Origin: Nonomuraea soli | GTDB lineage: Bacteria; Actinomycetota; Actinomycetes; Streptosporangiales; Streptosporangiaceae | Direction of reading: 5' to 3' | Assembly (NCBI RefSeq): GCF_013761175.1 | Contig: NZ_JACDUR010000002.1 | Location: forward strand, 874,816 to 938,815 | DNA: 64,000 bases | Part shown: positions 38,620 to 48,796 of the stretch, piece by piece | Layout: the number at the start of each line of letters is the position of its first letter | Position numbering within the stretch: position 1 is the stretch's first letter | Notes under the pieces: generated by a model | Seen by the model: the letters and a program-made list of their open reading frames with translations, nothing else | Told to the model about the DNA's origin: nothing | Databases searched by the model: none | Translations under genes and position numbers: made by a program

Positions 38620-39791
38620 CGTCCTGTCTCCACCATGTGGGCCGGGGTGAAGCCCAGCCGGAAGGTCCTGGCCGTGCGCAGGCGGTCGGCGTAGTCGATC
38701 TCGTGGACGGCACGCGCCGCCGGGTCGTTGACGTAGGCGCGCGCGGCGTCGAGCTGGATGGTCGCGCCGGGACGGGGCTCGCTGAGCAGGGCGGTCCTGG
38801 CCACGCGCCGGCCGGTCCCGGGGTCGTAGCCGTGCAGGACACCGCTGGAGTCCAGGACCAGCACCGGCGACCCGGCGCCCGCGGTGTTGACGGCGATCGG
38901 GGGCGGGGTGCGCAGCAGCTTCCACGAGCGCGCGCCGGTGTCCAGGAGCCACACGCCCTGCTCGCCCGCGAGGGCGGTGAGGGCGTCGCCGCCCGGACGG
39001 TGGGAGAAGGCGGTGGCGCGCGGCGCGTCGCTGCCGGGCCGGTAGCGGATCTTGGTGGCGGTGAAGCCGGCGCCCGACGCCGTGACCAGGAGCGCGCCGT
39101 CCTCGCAGCCGATGACCGCCCCGCGCCGGGTGACGGCCTGACCGGCCGGGCCGTCGCAGGGTTCGCCGAGCCTGGTGACGACCGCGCCGTCCCTGCCGCG
39201 CACCTCCACCCGGCCCGCCACCGGCACCACCAGGTGCTCCGCGTACGGCACGACCATGCCGTCAGCGGGGCCGTCAGCGGGCTGCCCGGCGACGGCACCC
39301 TGCGCGAGGCGCGAACGGTCGAGCATGACGGTGGTGCCGCCGGACAGGGACAGCGCGGTGAGCGTCGCGTCTCCGGCCGCCGCGACAGCCGTACCCGGGA
39401 TCTGCCCCAGGTGGCGGGGCGCGGCCCTGTAGTAGTGCACGTGGTCGCCGTGGTCGACGGTCCAGCCGCCGCTGTCGAACACGTGGGTCCCGGTGGGGGA
39501 GGAGACGAAGGCGAAGCGCCCGTCGCCGGTGACCGCGACGGGACCGGAGACCGAGCCCAGCGGGCCGACCTGCCCGGTGGCCAGGTCCAGGAGGTGGACC
39601 TCGCCGGTGGCGTCGTCGGCCAGCACCAGCCGCGCCTGCGGCTCCGCGGTCTCCTGCGCGCCCTCGACGTACCCGTGCGGGACGGCGGGCGGCGGCGGAT
39701 CCTGCGCGCCGCACGCCGCCAGGCCGAGCACGACCAGCAGACAGGCCAGCGCCCTCGTGCCGCGCGCCGGCAGGCAGGCCAGCGCCCTCAT
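38616..39791 (-). CDS. aztD: AztD-like zinc metallochaperone lipoprotein (paralog 2)
   Basis: 391 residues; lipobox LGLAAC. VFDSGGWTVDHGDHVHYYRA is the His-rich metal-site region typical of AztD. The later CDGPAGQ...GCEDGALLV segment matches the AztD fold but lacks the HGE of the CPGVHGE motif kept by paralog 1. Start and stop both overlap neighbours by ATGA. The two paralogs seem to have kept complementary halves of the motifs. Confidence 0.84.
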   Translation of the reverse strand: MRALACLPARGTRALACLLVVLGLAACGAQDPPPPAVPHGYVEGAQETAEPQARLVLADDATGEVHLLDLATGQVGPLGSVSGPVAVTGDGRFAFVSSPTGTHVFDSGGWTVDHGDHVHYYRAAPRHLGQIPGTAVAAAGDATLTALSLSGGTTVMLDRSRLAQGAVAGQPADGPADGMVVPYAEHLVVPVAGRVEVRGRDGAVVTRLGEPCDGPAGQAVTRRGAVIGCEDGALLVTASGAGFTATKIRYRPGSDAPRATAFSHRPGGDALTALAGEQGVWLLDTGARSWKLLRTPPPIAVNTAGAGSPVLVLDSSGVLHGYDPGTGRRVARTALLSEPRPGATIQLDAARAYVNDPAARAVHEIDYADRLRTARTFRLGFTPAHMVETGR

Positions 39792-40612
39792 GCCGCGCGC
39801 CCGTGACACAGGCGGGCCAGCAGCGCCGAGGCGAAGAAGGTGCCCACGGCCACGGCGGCGATCGTCGCCCCCGCCGCCGTGCCGAGATGCCATGACAGCA
39901 GCAACCCGGCCATCGTGGAGACGCTCCCGATGACCGCCGAGCCCAGCATGATCATCGGGATGCGGCGCGCCCACAACACCATCGCCGCGGGCGGGGCCAC
40001 CAGCAGCCCGAAGACCAGCAGCGTGCCGACCACGTGGAACGACGCCACGATCGCCAGCGTCACCAGGCCGAGCATCAGCCCGTTCGCCAGCCGGGGACGC
40101 AGCCCCAGGGTGTGCGCCTTGCGCGGGTCGAAGGCCAGCGCCACGAACGCCCGGTGGCCCAGGAGCGCCACCAGCCCGGCGACCGCCACGGCCGCCGCCA
40201 GGGTGACCAGGTCCTGCCCGCGCACCGCGAGCACGTCGCCGAACAGGAACCCCGTCAGGTCGACGGCGAACGACCTGGCGCGGGAGACGATGATCACGCC
40301 GAGCGCGAGCATGCCGGCGAACAGCAGCCCGATGGCGGTGTCCTGCGACATCCTCGCCGACCTGCCGAGCGCCGTCACGCCCAGGGCCATCGCGCCCGCG
40401 CTGAGCGCCGCGCCGACGAGCAGGTTGCCGCCGGTCAGGGAGGCGAGCGCCACGCCCGGCAGCATGCCGTGCGACATCGCGTCGCCCAGGAAGGCCAGGC
40501 CGCGCACCACCACCCAGGTTCCGGCGAGCGCGCAGACCAGGGAGACGAGGATGCCCGCCCACAACGCCTGCCGGACGAAAGAGACCTCGAACGGGCCGAG
40601 CACGTGTTCCAT
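39788..40612 (-). CDS. aztB: Zinc ABC transporter permease (AztB/ZnuB type)
   Basis: 274 residues from the ATG at 40612 (MEHVLGPFEVSFV); the longer frame (40651) would read through the Zur box. Seven to eight membrane helices; FLGDAMSHGMLPGVALA is the conserved metal-permease loop. It is the first gene of the minus-strand zinc operon and diverges from the ATPase gene. Confidence 0.93.
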   Translation of the reverse strand: MEHVLGPFEVSFVRQALWAGILVSLVCALAGTWVVVRGLAFLGDAMSHGMLPGVALASLTGGNLLVGAALSAGAMALGVTALGRSARMSQDTAIGLLFAGMLALGVIIVSRARSFAVDLTGFLFGDVLAVRGQDLVTLAAAVAVAGLVALLGHRAFVALAFDPRKAHTLGLRPRLANGLMLGLVTLAIVASFHVVGTLLVFGLLVAPPAAMVLWARRIPMIMLGSAVIGSVSTMAGLLLSWHLGTAAGATIAAVAVGTFFASALLARLCHGRAA

Positions 40613-40625
40613 GGCAGAGCACTCT

Positions 40626-40650
40626 ACAATGAAAATCATTGTCATTTTCA
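40626..40650. promoter_or_regulatory. Zur-type operator in the divergent zinc promoter
   Basis: ACAATGAAAATCATTGT (40626-40642) is a perfect palindrome with 7-bp arms around AAA. A second symmetry, TGAAAAT...ATTTTCA (40630-40650), overlaps it. Position (14 bp from aztB, 16 bp from the ATPase start) and sequence fit a Zur box, giving zinc repression of both directions. Confidence 0.85.
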
Positions 40651-40665
40651 CTTCAAGGGAGTGCG

Positions 40666-41328
40666 ATGTCCGTCACGGTGCGAGAACTGACCGCCGGATA
40701 CCGGAAACGCGCCGTCCTGCACCGGGTGAGCGCCCGGATGCCGGGCGGCGCCGTCACCGCCGTCGTGGGGCCCAACGGGTCGGGCAAGTCGACGCTGCTC
40801 GGCGTGCTCGCCGGAGTCCTCGCCCCGATGGCGGGCACGGTGGAACTGCCCGGCGGCGACCGGCCCGGACTGGTGCTCCAGCGCAGCGCCGTGCCCGACT
40901 CGCTGCCGATCACCGTGCGCGAGACCGTCGCGATGGGGCGCTGGGGACGGCGCGGGCCGTGGCGGCGGCTGACCGCGGCGGACCGGGACGTCGTCGAGGA
41001 GTGCCTGGCCAGGCTCGGCCTGACGGGGCTGGCCGGGCTGCCGCTCGCCACGCTCTCCGGCGGGCAGCGGCAGCGTGCGCTCATCGCCCAGGGGCTCGCT
41101 CAGGAGCCCGGCGTGCTCCTGCTCGACGAGCCCGTCACAGGGCTGGACGAGGCGTCACGGGGGGAGGTGGAGGGGCTCATGGCCGAGATCGCCGCCCACG
41201 GGGTCACCGTCGTGCACGCCACGCACGACCCGGACGCGGTCTCCCGCGCCGACCACTGCCTGCTGCTGTCCGAGGGACGTCTGATCGCCGAAGGCCCCCC
41301 GTCAGCCGTCGTCCCCGCCCGCCTCTGA
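40666..41328 (+). CDS. aztA: Zinc ABC transporter ATPase (AztA/ZnuC type)
   Basis: 220 residues; AAGGGA five bases before ATG 40666, so the longer frame from 40639 is rejected. Walker A GPNGSGKSTLLG, Q-loop LVLQRSA, signature LSGGQRQR, Walker B GVLLLDEPV, H-loop HATHD. It energises the AztB permease encoded divergently. Its 3' end overlaps the convergent membrane-protein gene by 27 bp. Confidence 0.94.
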   Translation: MSVTVRELTAGYRKRAVLHRVSARMPGGAVTAVVGPNGSGKSTLLGVLAGVLAPMAGTVELPGGDRPGLVLQRSAVPDSLPITVRETVAMGRWGRRGPWRRLTAADRDVVEECLARLGLTGLAGLPLATLSGGQRQRALIAQGLAQEPGVLLLDEPVTGLDEASRGEVEGLMAEIAAHGVTVVHATHDPDAVSRADHCLLLSEGRLIAEGPPSAVVPARL

Positions 41329-42033
41329 CCGGCCGGCGTCCGGGCTCGGCGGGGCCGACCTCGGGGCGGCCTGGCGTGCCGCCGCCAGCCGGATGGCGGC
41401 CGTCCTGGCGCGGGCCGCGCGGGCGGCGCGGAAGCGCAGCCACAGGTAGCCGCCGATCCCGATCACCACCACCACGCCCACCGCCACCATCAGCGCGTAC
41501 TCCCCGGTCGCCTCGGTGGCGGCGAGGTTGCTGATCACCCCGACCACGATGAGCGCCACCACCGCGACCACGAGCATCGCGCACCCGAACAACGACGTCT
41601 CCTGCCCGGAGGGCGAAGCGCCCAGCAGGCCGGGCGGAGCGGCGGGAGCCTCCGCCGCCGCCTCGCTGAAGCGCCGCACCTCGCGACGCGTCAGCGCCAG
41701 CCCCGACAGCAGCGCCAGCACCGCGCACCCCGTCGCCGCCCACTGCGCGGGCCCCACCGCGAACCCCGACCAGACCACCAGCGCGACCTGGCCGAGCAGC
41801 AGGACCGCCGGGATGGCGATCGCGGCCTTGACCATCAGCCCGATCGCCATCACACCGCCCACCCAGATCCGGAACAGCCAGAAGTACCAGACCAGCGTCC
41901 AGAAGCAGGCGACGAAGATCGCGAAGGGAGGGTTGTCCGACGGCTGGGACACCATGGTCACCACCGCACCCGGCCACACGAGCGCGAGGGCGGTGACCGC
42001 CAAAATCAGGGCGAGAGGGCGAGGGGGACGCAC
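41302..42033 (-). CDS. Hypothetical membrane protein
   Basis: 243 residues from GTG. Six hydrophobic stretches, in two blocks (residues ~8-110 and ~150-200), separated by a charged cytoplasmic-like segment (TRREVRRFSEAAAEAP). The C-terminal 45 residues are Ala/Arg-rich. I do not recognise the family. It converges on the zinc ATPase gene and diverges from the DUF4434 gene. Confidence 0.75.
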   Translation of the reverse strand: MRPPRPLALILAVTALALVWPGAVVTMVSQPSDNPPFAIFVACFWTLVWYFWLFRIWVGGVMAIGLMVKAAIAIPAVLLLGQVALVVWSGFAVGPAQWAATGCAVLALLSGLALTRREVRRFSEAAAEAPAAPPGLLGASPSGQETSLFGCAMLVVAVVALIVVGVISNLAATEATGEYALMVAVGVVVVIGIGGYLWLRFRAARAARARTAAIRLAAARQAAPRSAPPSPDAGRSEAGGDDG

Positions 42034-42098
42034 GAGCGCCCACCCTAGCGGCGCGCGGCCGACGCGATCGAGCCCCGGGTAGGATCCATCCCGAAGGG

Positions 42099-43601
42099 GT
42101 GGGTGTGCGACGACTTCTCACGGTGATCACCACGATGCTGGTCATCGCCGCCTGCCAGCAGGCTCCGGCCGAGCGGTTACCTCCGCCGAGAGCCGAGTGC
42201 GCCCCGCGCGACACCCGCGTCGTGGCGCCCTATCCGATCTCCGGCTACTGGGTGACGCCCGATCCGGACGCATGCCGTACGAGAAGGACCGTCGAGGCCA
42301 TGCACCGGCTCGGCGCCGACACCGTGATCGTCTCCGGGCCCCGGCTCGTGCCCGGCGCCCACGCGCAGGCCGGTCCCGAGGTCGAGCGGGTCTTCACCTA
42401 CGACGCGCAGGAGGAGTTCGGCCCCGCCCTGACCTCCTGTCCCGGCCGTGACCGGGTGGAGGACGGCGCCCGCCTGCTGTTCGTCCCGGTCGAGGGCACG
42501 TGCGAGTCGGGCCGGTACGACCTGATCGTCGTGCGGTCGCTCGGCGACGGCGTCGGCCACCTCGCGCGCGAGGCCGCCGCGTTCGGGATGAAGCTCTACT
42601 CCGGCCTGCCCGCCGCGCCGCAGGACACGGCCAAGCCGTGGCTGCCCGACCTGTCGGCGCTGCGGCCCCTGAGCGTGCTGACCGAGCTGATCCTCAAGGA
42701 CTACCAGGCCCGGTACGGCACGCCGCCCGGCCTCTACCAGACGTTCGAGCTGGCCCTGCGTGAGCGCCACGACAACGATCCGATCATCGACCTCTACCGG
42801 GCCCAGCACCGGGTGGTCGCCCAGACCATGCCGGGCGCCACGCTGCTGCTCAGCCCCTATCTCGACGCCCGGCGCGGGCGTGGATACGCGCCCAAGCTCG
42901 TCGCCCAGGGCATGCGCGACCTGGCCTCCACCCGCTCCGGCCTGCCGATGGTGATCGCCGCGCAGGACAGCCGCGGCACGGGCAAGGTCGGCGTCTTCAC
43001 CCCCGACGAGGCCGCGGCCGCGCTCGACCCGAACCTGGAGCCGATCGTCGGGCCCGGCACGAACGAGCAGGCCTACCACGGCTCCACGCGCGACTACTTC
43101 CTCGCCGCCTCCCGCACCCGGCTCGACGGCGTCGAACTCTGGATGAACCTGGAGGTCTTCGAGCCGTCACCGCAGTCGGGCGCCTGCACGCGGCCGGTCC
43201 AGCCGCAACGCGGCCGCACCGTCAAGGACCGGGTGGACCGCCAGCTCTCGGCCGCCGCGGGACTGGTCGCCAAGGTCGTCTCCTACGCCTGGGACCCCTA
43301 CCTGACCTGCGCGGAGGACTCCAGGCAACCGCTCGGCGAGGAGATCGCCGCCCGCTGGAGCGAGCCGATCGTCTACTCCGCCGCCCGCTCGGGCGACGGC
43401 CTGGCCCTGCGCGGCCACCGCCTCGACGGCGCCCGGATCACGATCTCCTACCGCGCCGCGGGCGGGCCGTTCACGACCGTCGAGGCCGTCGGCGCGGCCT
43501 GGGTGCCGTTCGCCCCCGCCGACGTGGACCCCCGCTGGCCGTGGATCAGGGTGAGCGCGGGCAACGCCACGTTCTCGCTGCGCTGGGACGAGCGGCTGTA
43601 G
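42099..43601 (+). CDS. DUF4434-like TIM-barrel lipoprotein
   Basis: 500 residues from GTG 42099, or 498 from GTG 42105, which better fits AAGGGG upstream. The N-terminus has a lipoprotein signal (LVIAAC). The body resembles DUF4434 proteins, predicted glycosidase-like barrels found on the surface of actinobacteria (PISGYWVTPD at the start, TFELALRERH and LLLSPYLDARRG in the middle). No defined catalytic pair can be named. The C-terminal ~80 residues look like a beta-sandwich. Function unknown; surface glycan binding or hydrolysis is a guess from the fold. Confidence 0.75.
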   Translation: MGVRRLLTVITTMLVIAACQQAPAERLPPPRAECAPRDTRVVAPYPISGYWVTPDPDACRTRRTVEAMHRLGADTVIVSGPRLVPGAHAQAGPEVERVFTYDAQEEFGPALTSCPGRDRVEDGARLLFVPVEGTCESGRYDLIVVRSLGDGVGHLAREAAAFGMKLYSGLPAAPQDTAKPWLPDLSALRPLSVLTELILKDYQARYGTPPGLYQTFELALRERHDNDPIIDLYRAQHRVVAQTMPGATLLLSPYLDARRGRGYAPKLVAQGMRDLASTRSGLPMVIAAQDSRGTGKVGVFTPDEAAAALDPNLEPIVGPGTNEQAYHGSTRDYFLAASRTRLDGVELWMNLEVFEPSPQSGACTRPVQPQRGRTVKDRVDRQLSAAAGLVAKVVSYAWDPYLTCAEDSRQPLGEEIAARWSEPIVYSAARSGDGLALRGHRLDGARITISYRAAGGPFTTVEAVGAAWVPFAPADVDPRWPWIRVSAGNATFSLRWDERL

Positions 43602-43616
43602 CGCCCGACCGGGCCT

Positions 43617-43651
43617 GCGGCGGGATCATCGGTCAGGGATGATCCCGCCGC
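43617..43651. terminator. Strong bidirectional terminator hairpin
   Basis: GCGGCGGGATCATC (43617-43630) pairs perfectly over 14 bp with GATGATCCCGCCGC (43638-43651), loop GGTCAGG. It lies 15 bp after the DUF4434 stop in the 237-bp gap before the convergent cellulase. The rest of the gap holds no gene. Confidence 0.88.
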
Positions 43652-43838
43652 GGGCGACCGGTCGGCGGTCATGCGCGGTCGTGCGTTCGTGAACCCGGCC
43701 ACTCGTTAACCGGGCCACGTGCCGACCGATGACCGCCGACCGGCGGGCTCGCCGGGTGCAGGCGCAGGGGCTCTGGTGAGCGCGCTCCGACTACACCTGG
43801 CCCGCATCCGGCGAGCTCGTCTCAACGGGCCACGTCGA

Positions 43839-45266
<1,428 letters not shown>

Positions 45267-45277
45267 TCAAGAAATTT

Positions 45278-46234
45278 CTAGAGATGTCCCGAGAGGCGTC
45301 CCCCGGGCACCACGACCAGGTAGGTGTCGCCCGCCCGGCCTTCTTCCGGCTGCGGGCGGCGGTTGTACTGCGCGGCGAAGGTGTAGGTGCCGGGGCGCAC
45401 CGCCCGGCCGTCCTTGAGCGCCCATCGGTAGACGACGGCGCCCGGCTCCTCGCGCACGCTCGAGGTGTAGTCGTCGCCGGGAAGGGAGGACCACAGGCCG
45501 GCCGGCGCCACGCCTGGGGTGCGCTTGACGCGCATCGTCACCGCGAGCCCGGCGGCCTGCTTGTCGAAGGTCAGCACCAGGTTGTTCTGGGCCCAGTAGG
45601 GGTTGCTGTTCGGGTCGACCAGCGCCTGCGCCTTCACCCCGGGGGCGCTTGCCCGCTGGGTCGGGCTGGGCTGGGCGGTCGGCGCGGGGGAGGCCTGCTC
45701 CTGCGCCGACCGCGCGGTGCTGCGCGGGTCGGGCCGCCCCTCGGCGGCGGGCGAAGCGGCCGCGGTGCTCGCGCTCGTCCCAGGTACGGCCACAGCGGGC
45801 GGTCCGGTGTCGGGCCCCGTCCCGGTCAGCCACCATGCACCCGCCGCGACGGCGGCCACGGCCGCAGCGGGCAGCACCAGCACACGCCACCGCCGCGCCC
45901 CGCGCCCCCCACCCGCGCCAGACCCACGGACCCCCGTATCACCAGGCCCGCCTTCAAGCCTGTGCCCGAGTCGCCCTTCGAGCCCGTGCCCAGGCCCACC
46001 TCCGTTCACCCGGCCAGGCCCGTCGCCGAGCCGATGACCGGACTCGTCTCCCACCCCACGCCCGAGGCCGTTCGCGCGGACGGCGCCGCCGGAACGCGCG
46101 GCCCCCTCAGGCGAGGCCGTCTCGAAGGAGCCGAACTCCGCCTCCAGCCGCACCAGCATGCGCTCGCGCCGGGGCTCGTGGCGGGCGGCCTCCTCGCGCA
46201 GGGCGTCGCGCAGCCGGCGATCGTCGTCGTTCAC
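45278..46234 (-). CDS. Membrane partner of the ECF sigma factor (putative anti-sigma or sensor)
   Basis: 318 residues from GTG, overlapping the sigma stop (GTGA). The N-terminal 40 residues (DDDRRLRDALREEAARHEP) are charged and helical and could contact the sigma factor. A Gly-rich repetitive segment (GHRLGDGPG/GHGLEGRLG) follows, then one membrane helix (VLVLPAAAVAAVAAGAWWL), a Pro/Ser/Ala-rich stretch and an extracytoplasmic domain of ~130 residues. There is no zinc anti-sigma HxxxCxxC motif. Its pairing with the sigma gene, rather than homology, suggests the role. Confidence 0.75.
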   Translation of the reverse strand: MNDDDRRLRDALREEAARHEPRRERMLVRLEAEFGSFETASPEGAARSGGAVRANGLGRGVGDESGHRLGDGPGRVNGGGPGHGLEGRLGHRLEGGPGDTGVRGSGAGGGRGARRWRVLVLPAAAVAAVAAGAWWLTGTGPDTGPPAVAVPGTSASTAAASPAAEGRPDPRSTARSAQEQASPAPTAQPSPTQRASAPGVKAQALVDPNSNPYWAQNNLVLTFDKQAAGLAVTMRVKRTPGVAPAGLWSSLPGDDYTSSVREEPGAVVYRWALKDGRAVRPGTYTFAAQYNRRPQPEEGRAGDTYLVVVPGGRLSGHL

Positions 46235-46746
46235 GGCTGCCTCCCCTCCGCCACCGGCGCCGGCCGCAACATCGCCACCAGTTCCGCCGAAGCCTTCGAC
46301 GTCTGGCTCTTGACCGTACCCACCGAGATGCCCAGAGCCTGCGCCGTGTCCTCCTCCGACAGGTCGAAGGCGTACCGCAACACCACGCACGCCCGCTTGC
46401 GCACCGGCAGGCGCAGCAGGGCGCTGCGCACGTCGACCACGGCGGGAACGTCGGGGCCGTCGGCCTGGTCGAGCATCCCCGCGCCGCTGAGCCGTACCCG
46501 CTCCCTGATCACGCGCCGCAGCCGGTTGTTGGCGAGGTTGGTGACGATCCCGCGCACGTACGCCAGAGGGCTGGCGGTGGCCGTCACCCGCTCCCACTGG
46601 CTCCACGCGGCGGCGAAGGCGTCGGCGGCCAGGTCGTCGGCGACGTCCGGGTCTCCGCTCAGCAGGTACGCGAAGCGGGACAGATCGCGGTGGTGCCGTT
46701 CGAAGAAGAGCCGGAACTCCTCGCGGGCACGGTGATCGGCGGCCAT
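46231..46746 (-). CDS. ECF RNA polymerase sigma factor (SigE-like)
   Basis: 171 residues from ATG 46746; ATG 46779 would add 11 residues, and neither has a clear ribosome binding site. Region 2 is REEFRLFFERHHRDLSRFAYLLSGD...AAWSQWERV, region 4 includes LPVRKRACVVLRYAFDLSEEDTAQALGISVGTVKSQ, the helix-turn-helix that reads the -35 box. It resembles the SigE-like group of ECF factors in actinobacteria and is co-translated with its membrane partner. Confidence 0.92.
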   Translation of the reverse strand: MAADHRAREEFRLFFERHHRDLSRFAYLLSGDPDVADDLAADAFAAAWSQWERVTATASPLAYVRGIVTNLANNRLRRVIRERVRLSGAGMLDQADGPDVPAVVDVRSALLRLPVRKRACVVLRYAFDLSEEDTAQALGISVGTVKSQTSKASAELVAMLRPAPVAEGRQP

Positions 46747-46818
46747 CGGGTGCCAGAGCCTAGCACCGGAGATACGCATGGGGCGGAAGTCATGAAAAAT
46801 CCGGTTTAGGTTGGTCGT

Positions 46819-47208
46819 ATGAAGGCTCGATTCGCGTTACTGATGACGCTCGTCCTCGGCTCGGCCCTGCTCCTCCAGGCGCCCGCCCACGCCGCGGCCA
46901 CGACCAAGGTCTTCGGCTTCCTGCACGCCTCCAGCCAGGGCCGGCTGTGGTTCGCCAAGGGCAAGCTCTGGCCGCACCCGGAGTACGAAGCCTGGCAGTG
47001 GAAGCGCACGGGGAAGTGGAAGCGCCACCGGGTGGCCGACGGCGCCAAGCTCTACGTCAACATCCTGGCCGGCCAGGCACGCCTCAAGCGGGTCTCCTAC
47101 TCCTGGCTGAACGGCCACCTCAAGCCCGCCTCCACCAAGAACCTCGGCTTCCACGTCTGGCTCCGCAAGGGCGAGATCGTCAAGGTCGAGCAGGTCTACA
47201 CGCCCTAA
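46819..47208 (+). CDS. Small secreted protein of unknown family
   Basis: 129 residues. Clear signal peptide (MKARFALLMTLVLGSALLLQ to AHAAA), leaving a ~100-residue basic, Trp-rich mature protein (YEAWQWKRTGKWKRHRVAD) with no cysteines. A TAGGTT -10-like box ends six bases before the ATG, so the transcript may be leaderless. It is divergent from the ECF sigma factor and could be one of its targets (inference). I do not recognise a family. Confidence 0.78.
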   Translation: MKARFALLMTLVLGSALLLQAPAHAAATTKVFGFLHASSQGRLWFAKGKLWPHPEYEAWQWKRTGKWKRHRVADGAKLYVNILAGQARLKRVSYSWLNGHLKPASTKNLGFHVWLRKGEIVKVEQVYTP

Positions 47209-47289
47209 CGGACACAACGTCGCGGCGCTCACGCTCGAGGACCGTTCCCAGCAGGACGACGCCAAGGAGGACGACGAGGCGGAAACCCG

Positions 47290-47327
47290 CTGACCGGGCC
47301 GACCGGCGCGATCTATACTCCCAGCCG
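47290..47327 (+). promoter_or_regulatory. Promoter giving a probably leaderless kinase mRNA
   Basis: CTGACC (47290-47295) and TATACT (47314-47319) are 18 bp apart, matching a vegetative sigma promoter. The GTG start is seven bases after the -10 box, so transcription probably begins at or next to the start codon. Confidence 0.7.
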
Positions 47328-48796
47328 TGACCTCCCGTGAAGAACGAGAGTCAGCAGGTCGCTTCGCCCTGCTGCGCAGGCTCGGAGCGGGGGCGTTCGC
47401 CACCGTCTACGAGGCGAGCGACACCCTGGGTGGCGCCGGGCGCGAAGACCTGGTCGCGGTCAAAGTCCTGGCCGAGCACGTGGCCGAGCGCCACGACCTG
47501 CGCAGGCGCTTCGCCGAGGAGGTCCGCATCCTGCGCACGGCCGACTCACGCCACCTGGTGAAGGTCGTCGACGCCGACCTCGACGCCGATCGGCCGTACT
47601 ACGCCATGACCCTGGCCAACGGCGGCACCCTGCAGAACCTGCTCGCCGACGGCACGCCGCTCCCGGTCGAGCGGGTCGTCGAGGTGGTCGACCAGGTGGC
47701 CAAGGGGGTGCAGGCGCTGCACCGCGTCATGGCGGTGCACCGCGACCTCAAGCCCGCCAACGTCCTGGTCCACCACGAACGGGACGGCAGCGACCGGTAC
47801 CTGGTGTCGGACCTGGGGCTGGCCAAGGAGTGGGCGGAGAGTTCGGGGTTCACGGTGTCGGCGGGCACTCCCGGCTACCGGTCGCCGGAGCAGCGGCGGC
47901 ACGAGGCCAAGGACATCGACGCGCGCACGGACGTCTACGGGCTGGGGGCGATCACCTTTCACATGCTGACGGGGCAGGCGCCCGACGAGTACGAGCGGCT
48001 CGCGCCCAGCCGCCTGCGCCCGGGGCTGCCGCGGGCGGCGGACGAGGTGGTGCTGCGGGCGCTGGAGCAGGAGCGCGAGCGCCGCTGGCCGTCGGCGCCC
48101 GCCTTCTCCGCGGCCTTGACCGCCGCGATCACCGGCGATCGTGCAAGCGCGGGCCCGGTGGGAGGGGCCGGCGCGGCGGACGTGGGCGAGGACATGGGGG
48201 CGGCCGTCGCCGGAGCGGGCGGCTCCGGCCGGAAGCGGGTGTGGCTGTACGGCGGGGCCGGCGCGGTGCTGCTCGCCGTGATCGCCGCCGCGATCATCCT
48301 CGTCACCCGCTCCGCCACCCCCGACCCCGCCACCGCGTACCTGCGCGCCGGCACCGACATCCCCCGGCAGTACCACCAGGCCATCGTCACCGCAGGCACC
48401 TGGTGCCAGGTCGAGGGCCTGTCGCCCGCCCTCGTCGCCGCCATGCTGAAGGCCGAGAGCGGCTTCGACCCCGCCCTCGTCGACGACGCCATGACCGAGT
48501 ACGGCATCGCCCGCTGGACCCCGCGTGTCCTGATGGCCTACCTGCCGCCGGAGGAGCAGCACGAGAGCGCCGCCAAGGAGGTCGCCTTCGACCCCGACCG
48601 GGCGATCACCGCGATGGGCGCCCTCATGTGCGCCTGGGGCGGCCAGGTCGAGCAGGTCCCCGGCGACCCGTCGCTCAAGCTCGCCGCCGTCTACCGCACC
48701 AGCGCCGACACCCTCATCGAGGAGAAGGGCATCCCCGAGCGGCTGACCGGCTACATCTCGAAGGTCGCCCGCTACCTGGCCGACTACCGTCCCTGA
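47327..48796 (+). CDS. Receptor Ser/Thr kinase with extracytoplasmic lysozyme-like domain
   Basis: 489 residues. Kinase domain ~12-272: GAGAFATVYEA, Lys46, HRDLKPAN (D140), DLG instead of DFG (162-164), GTPGYRSPEQ activation segment. One membrane helix (~307-328). The extracytoplasmic part (~340-489) looks like a transglycosylase SLT/lysozyme-like fold, with AESGFDPALVDDAMTEYGI resembling the catalytic ESxxxPxAxS...G motif (E377) but without the usual SxxGAxGLMQ. It may bind or cut peptidoglycan and signal to the kinase. The FHA gene converges at its 3' end. Confidence 0.88.
   Translation: MTSREERESAGRFALLRRLGAGAFATVYEASDTLGGAGREDLVAVKVLAEHVAERHDLRRRFAEEVRILRTADSRHLVKVVDADLDADRPYYAMTLANGGTLQNLLADGTPLPVERVVEVVDQVAKGVQALHRVMAVHRDLKPANVLVHHERDGSDRYLVSDLGLAKEWAESSGFTVSAGTPGYRSPEQRRHEAKDIDARTDVYGLGAITFHMLTGQAPDEYERLAPSRLRPGLPRAADEVVLRALEQERERRWPSAPAFSAALTAAITGDRASAGPVGGAGAADVGEDMGAAVAGAGGSGRKRVWLYGGAGAVLLAVIAAAIILVTRSATPDPATAYLRAGTDIPRQYHQAIVTAGTWCQVEGLSPALVAAMLKAESGFDPALVDDAMTEYGIARWTPRVLMAYLPPEEQHESAAKEVAFDPDRAITAMGALMCAWGGQVEQVPGDPSLKLAAVYRTSADTLIEEKGIPERLTGYISKVARYLADYRP

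Noticed and set aside
45270..45279. Perfect palindrome AGAAATTTCT between the GH6 gene and the sigma partner gene
   Set aside because: Short AT-rich palindrome only; related GAAA/TTTC sites elsewhere have longer context, and its position after one gene and before another gives no clear target.
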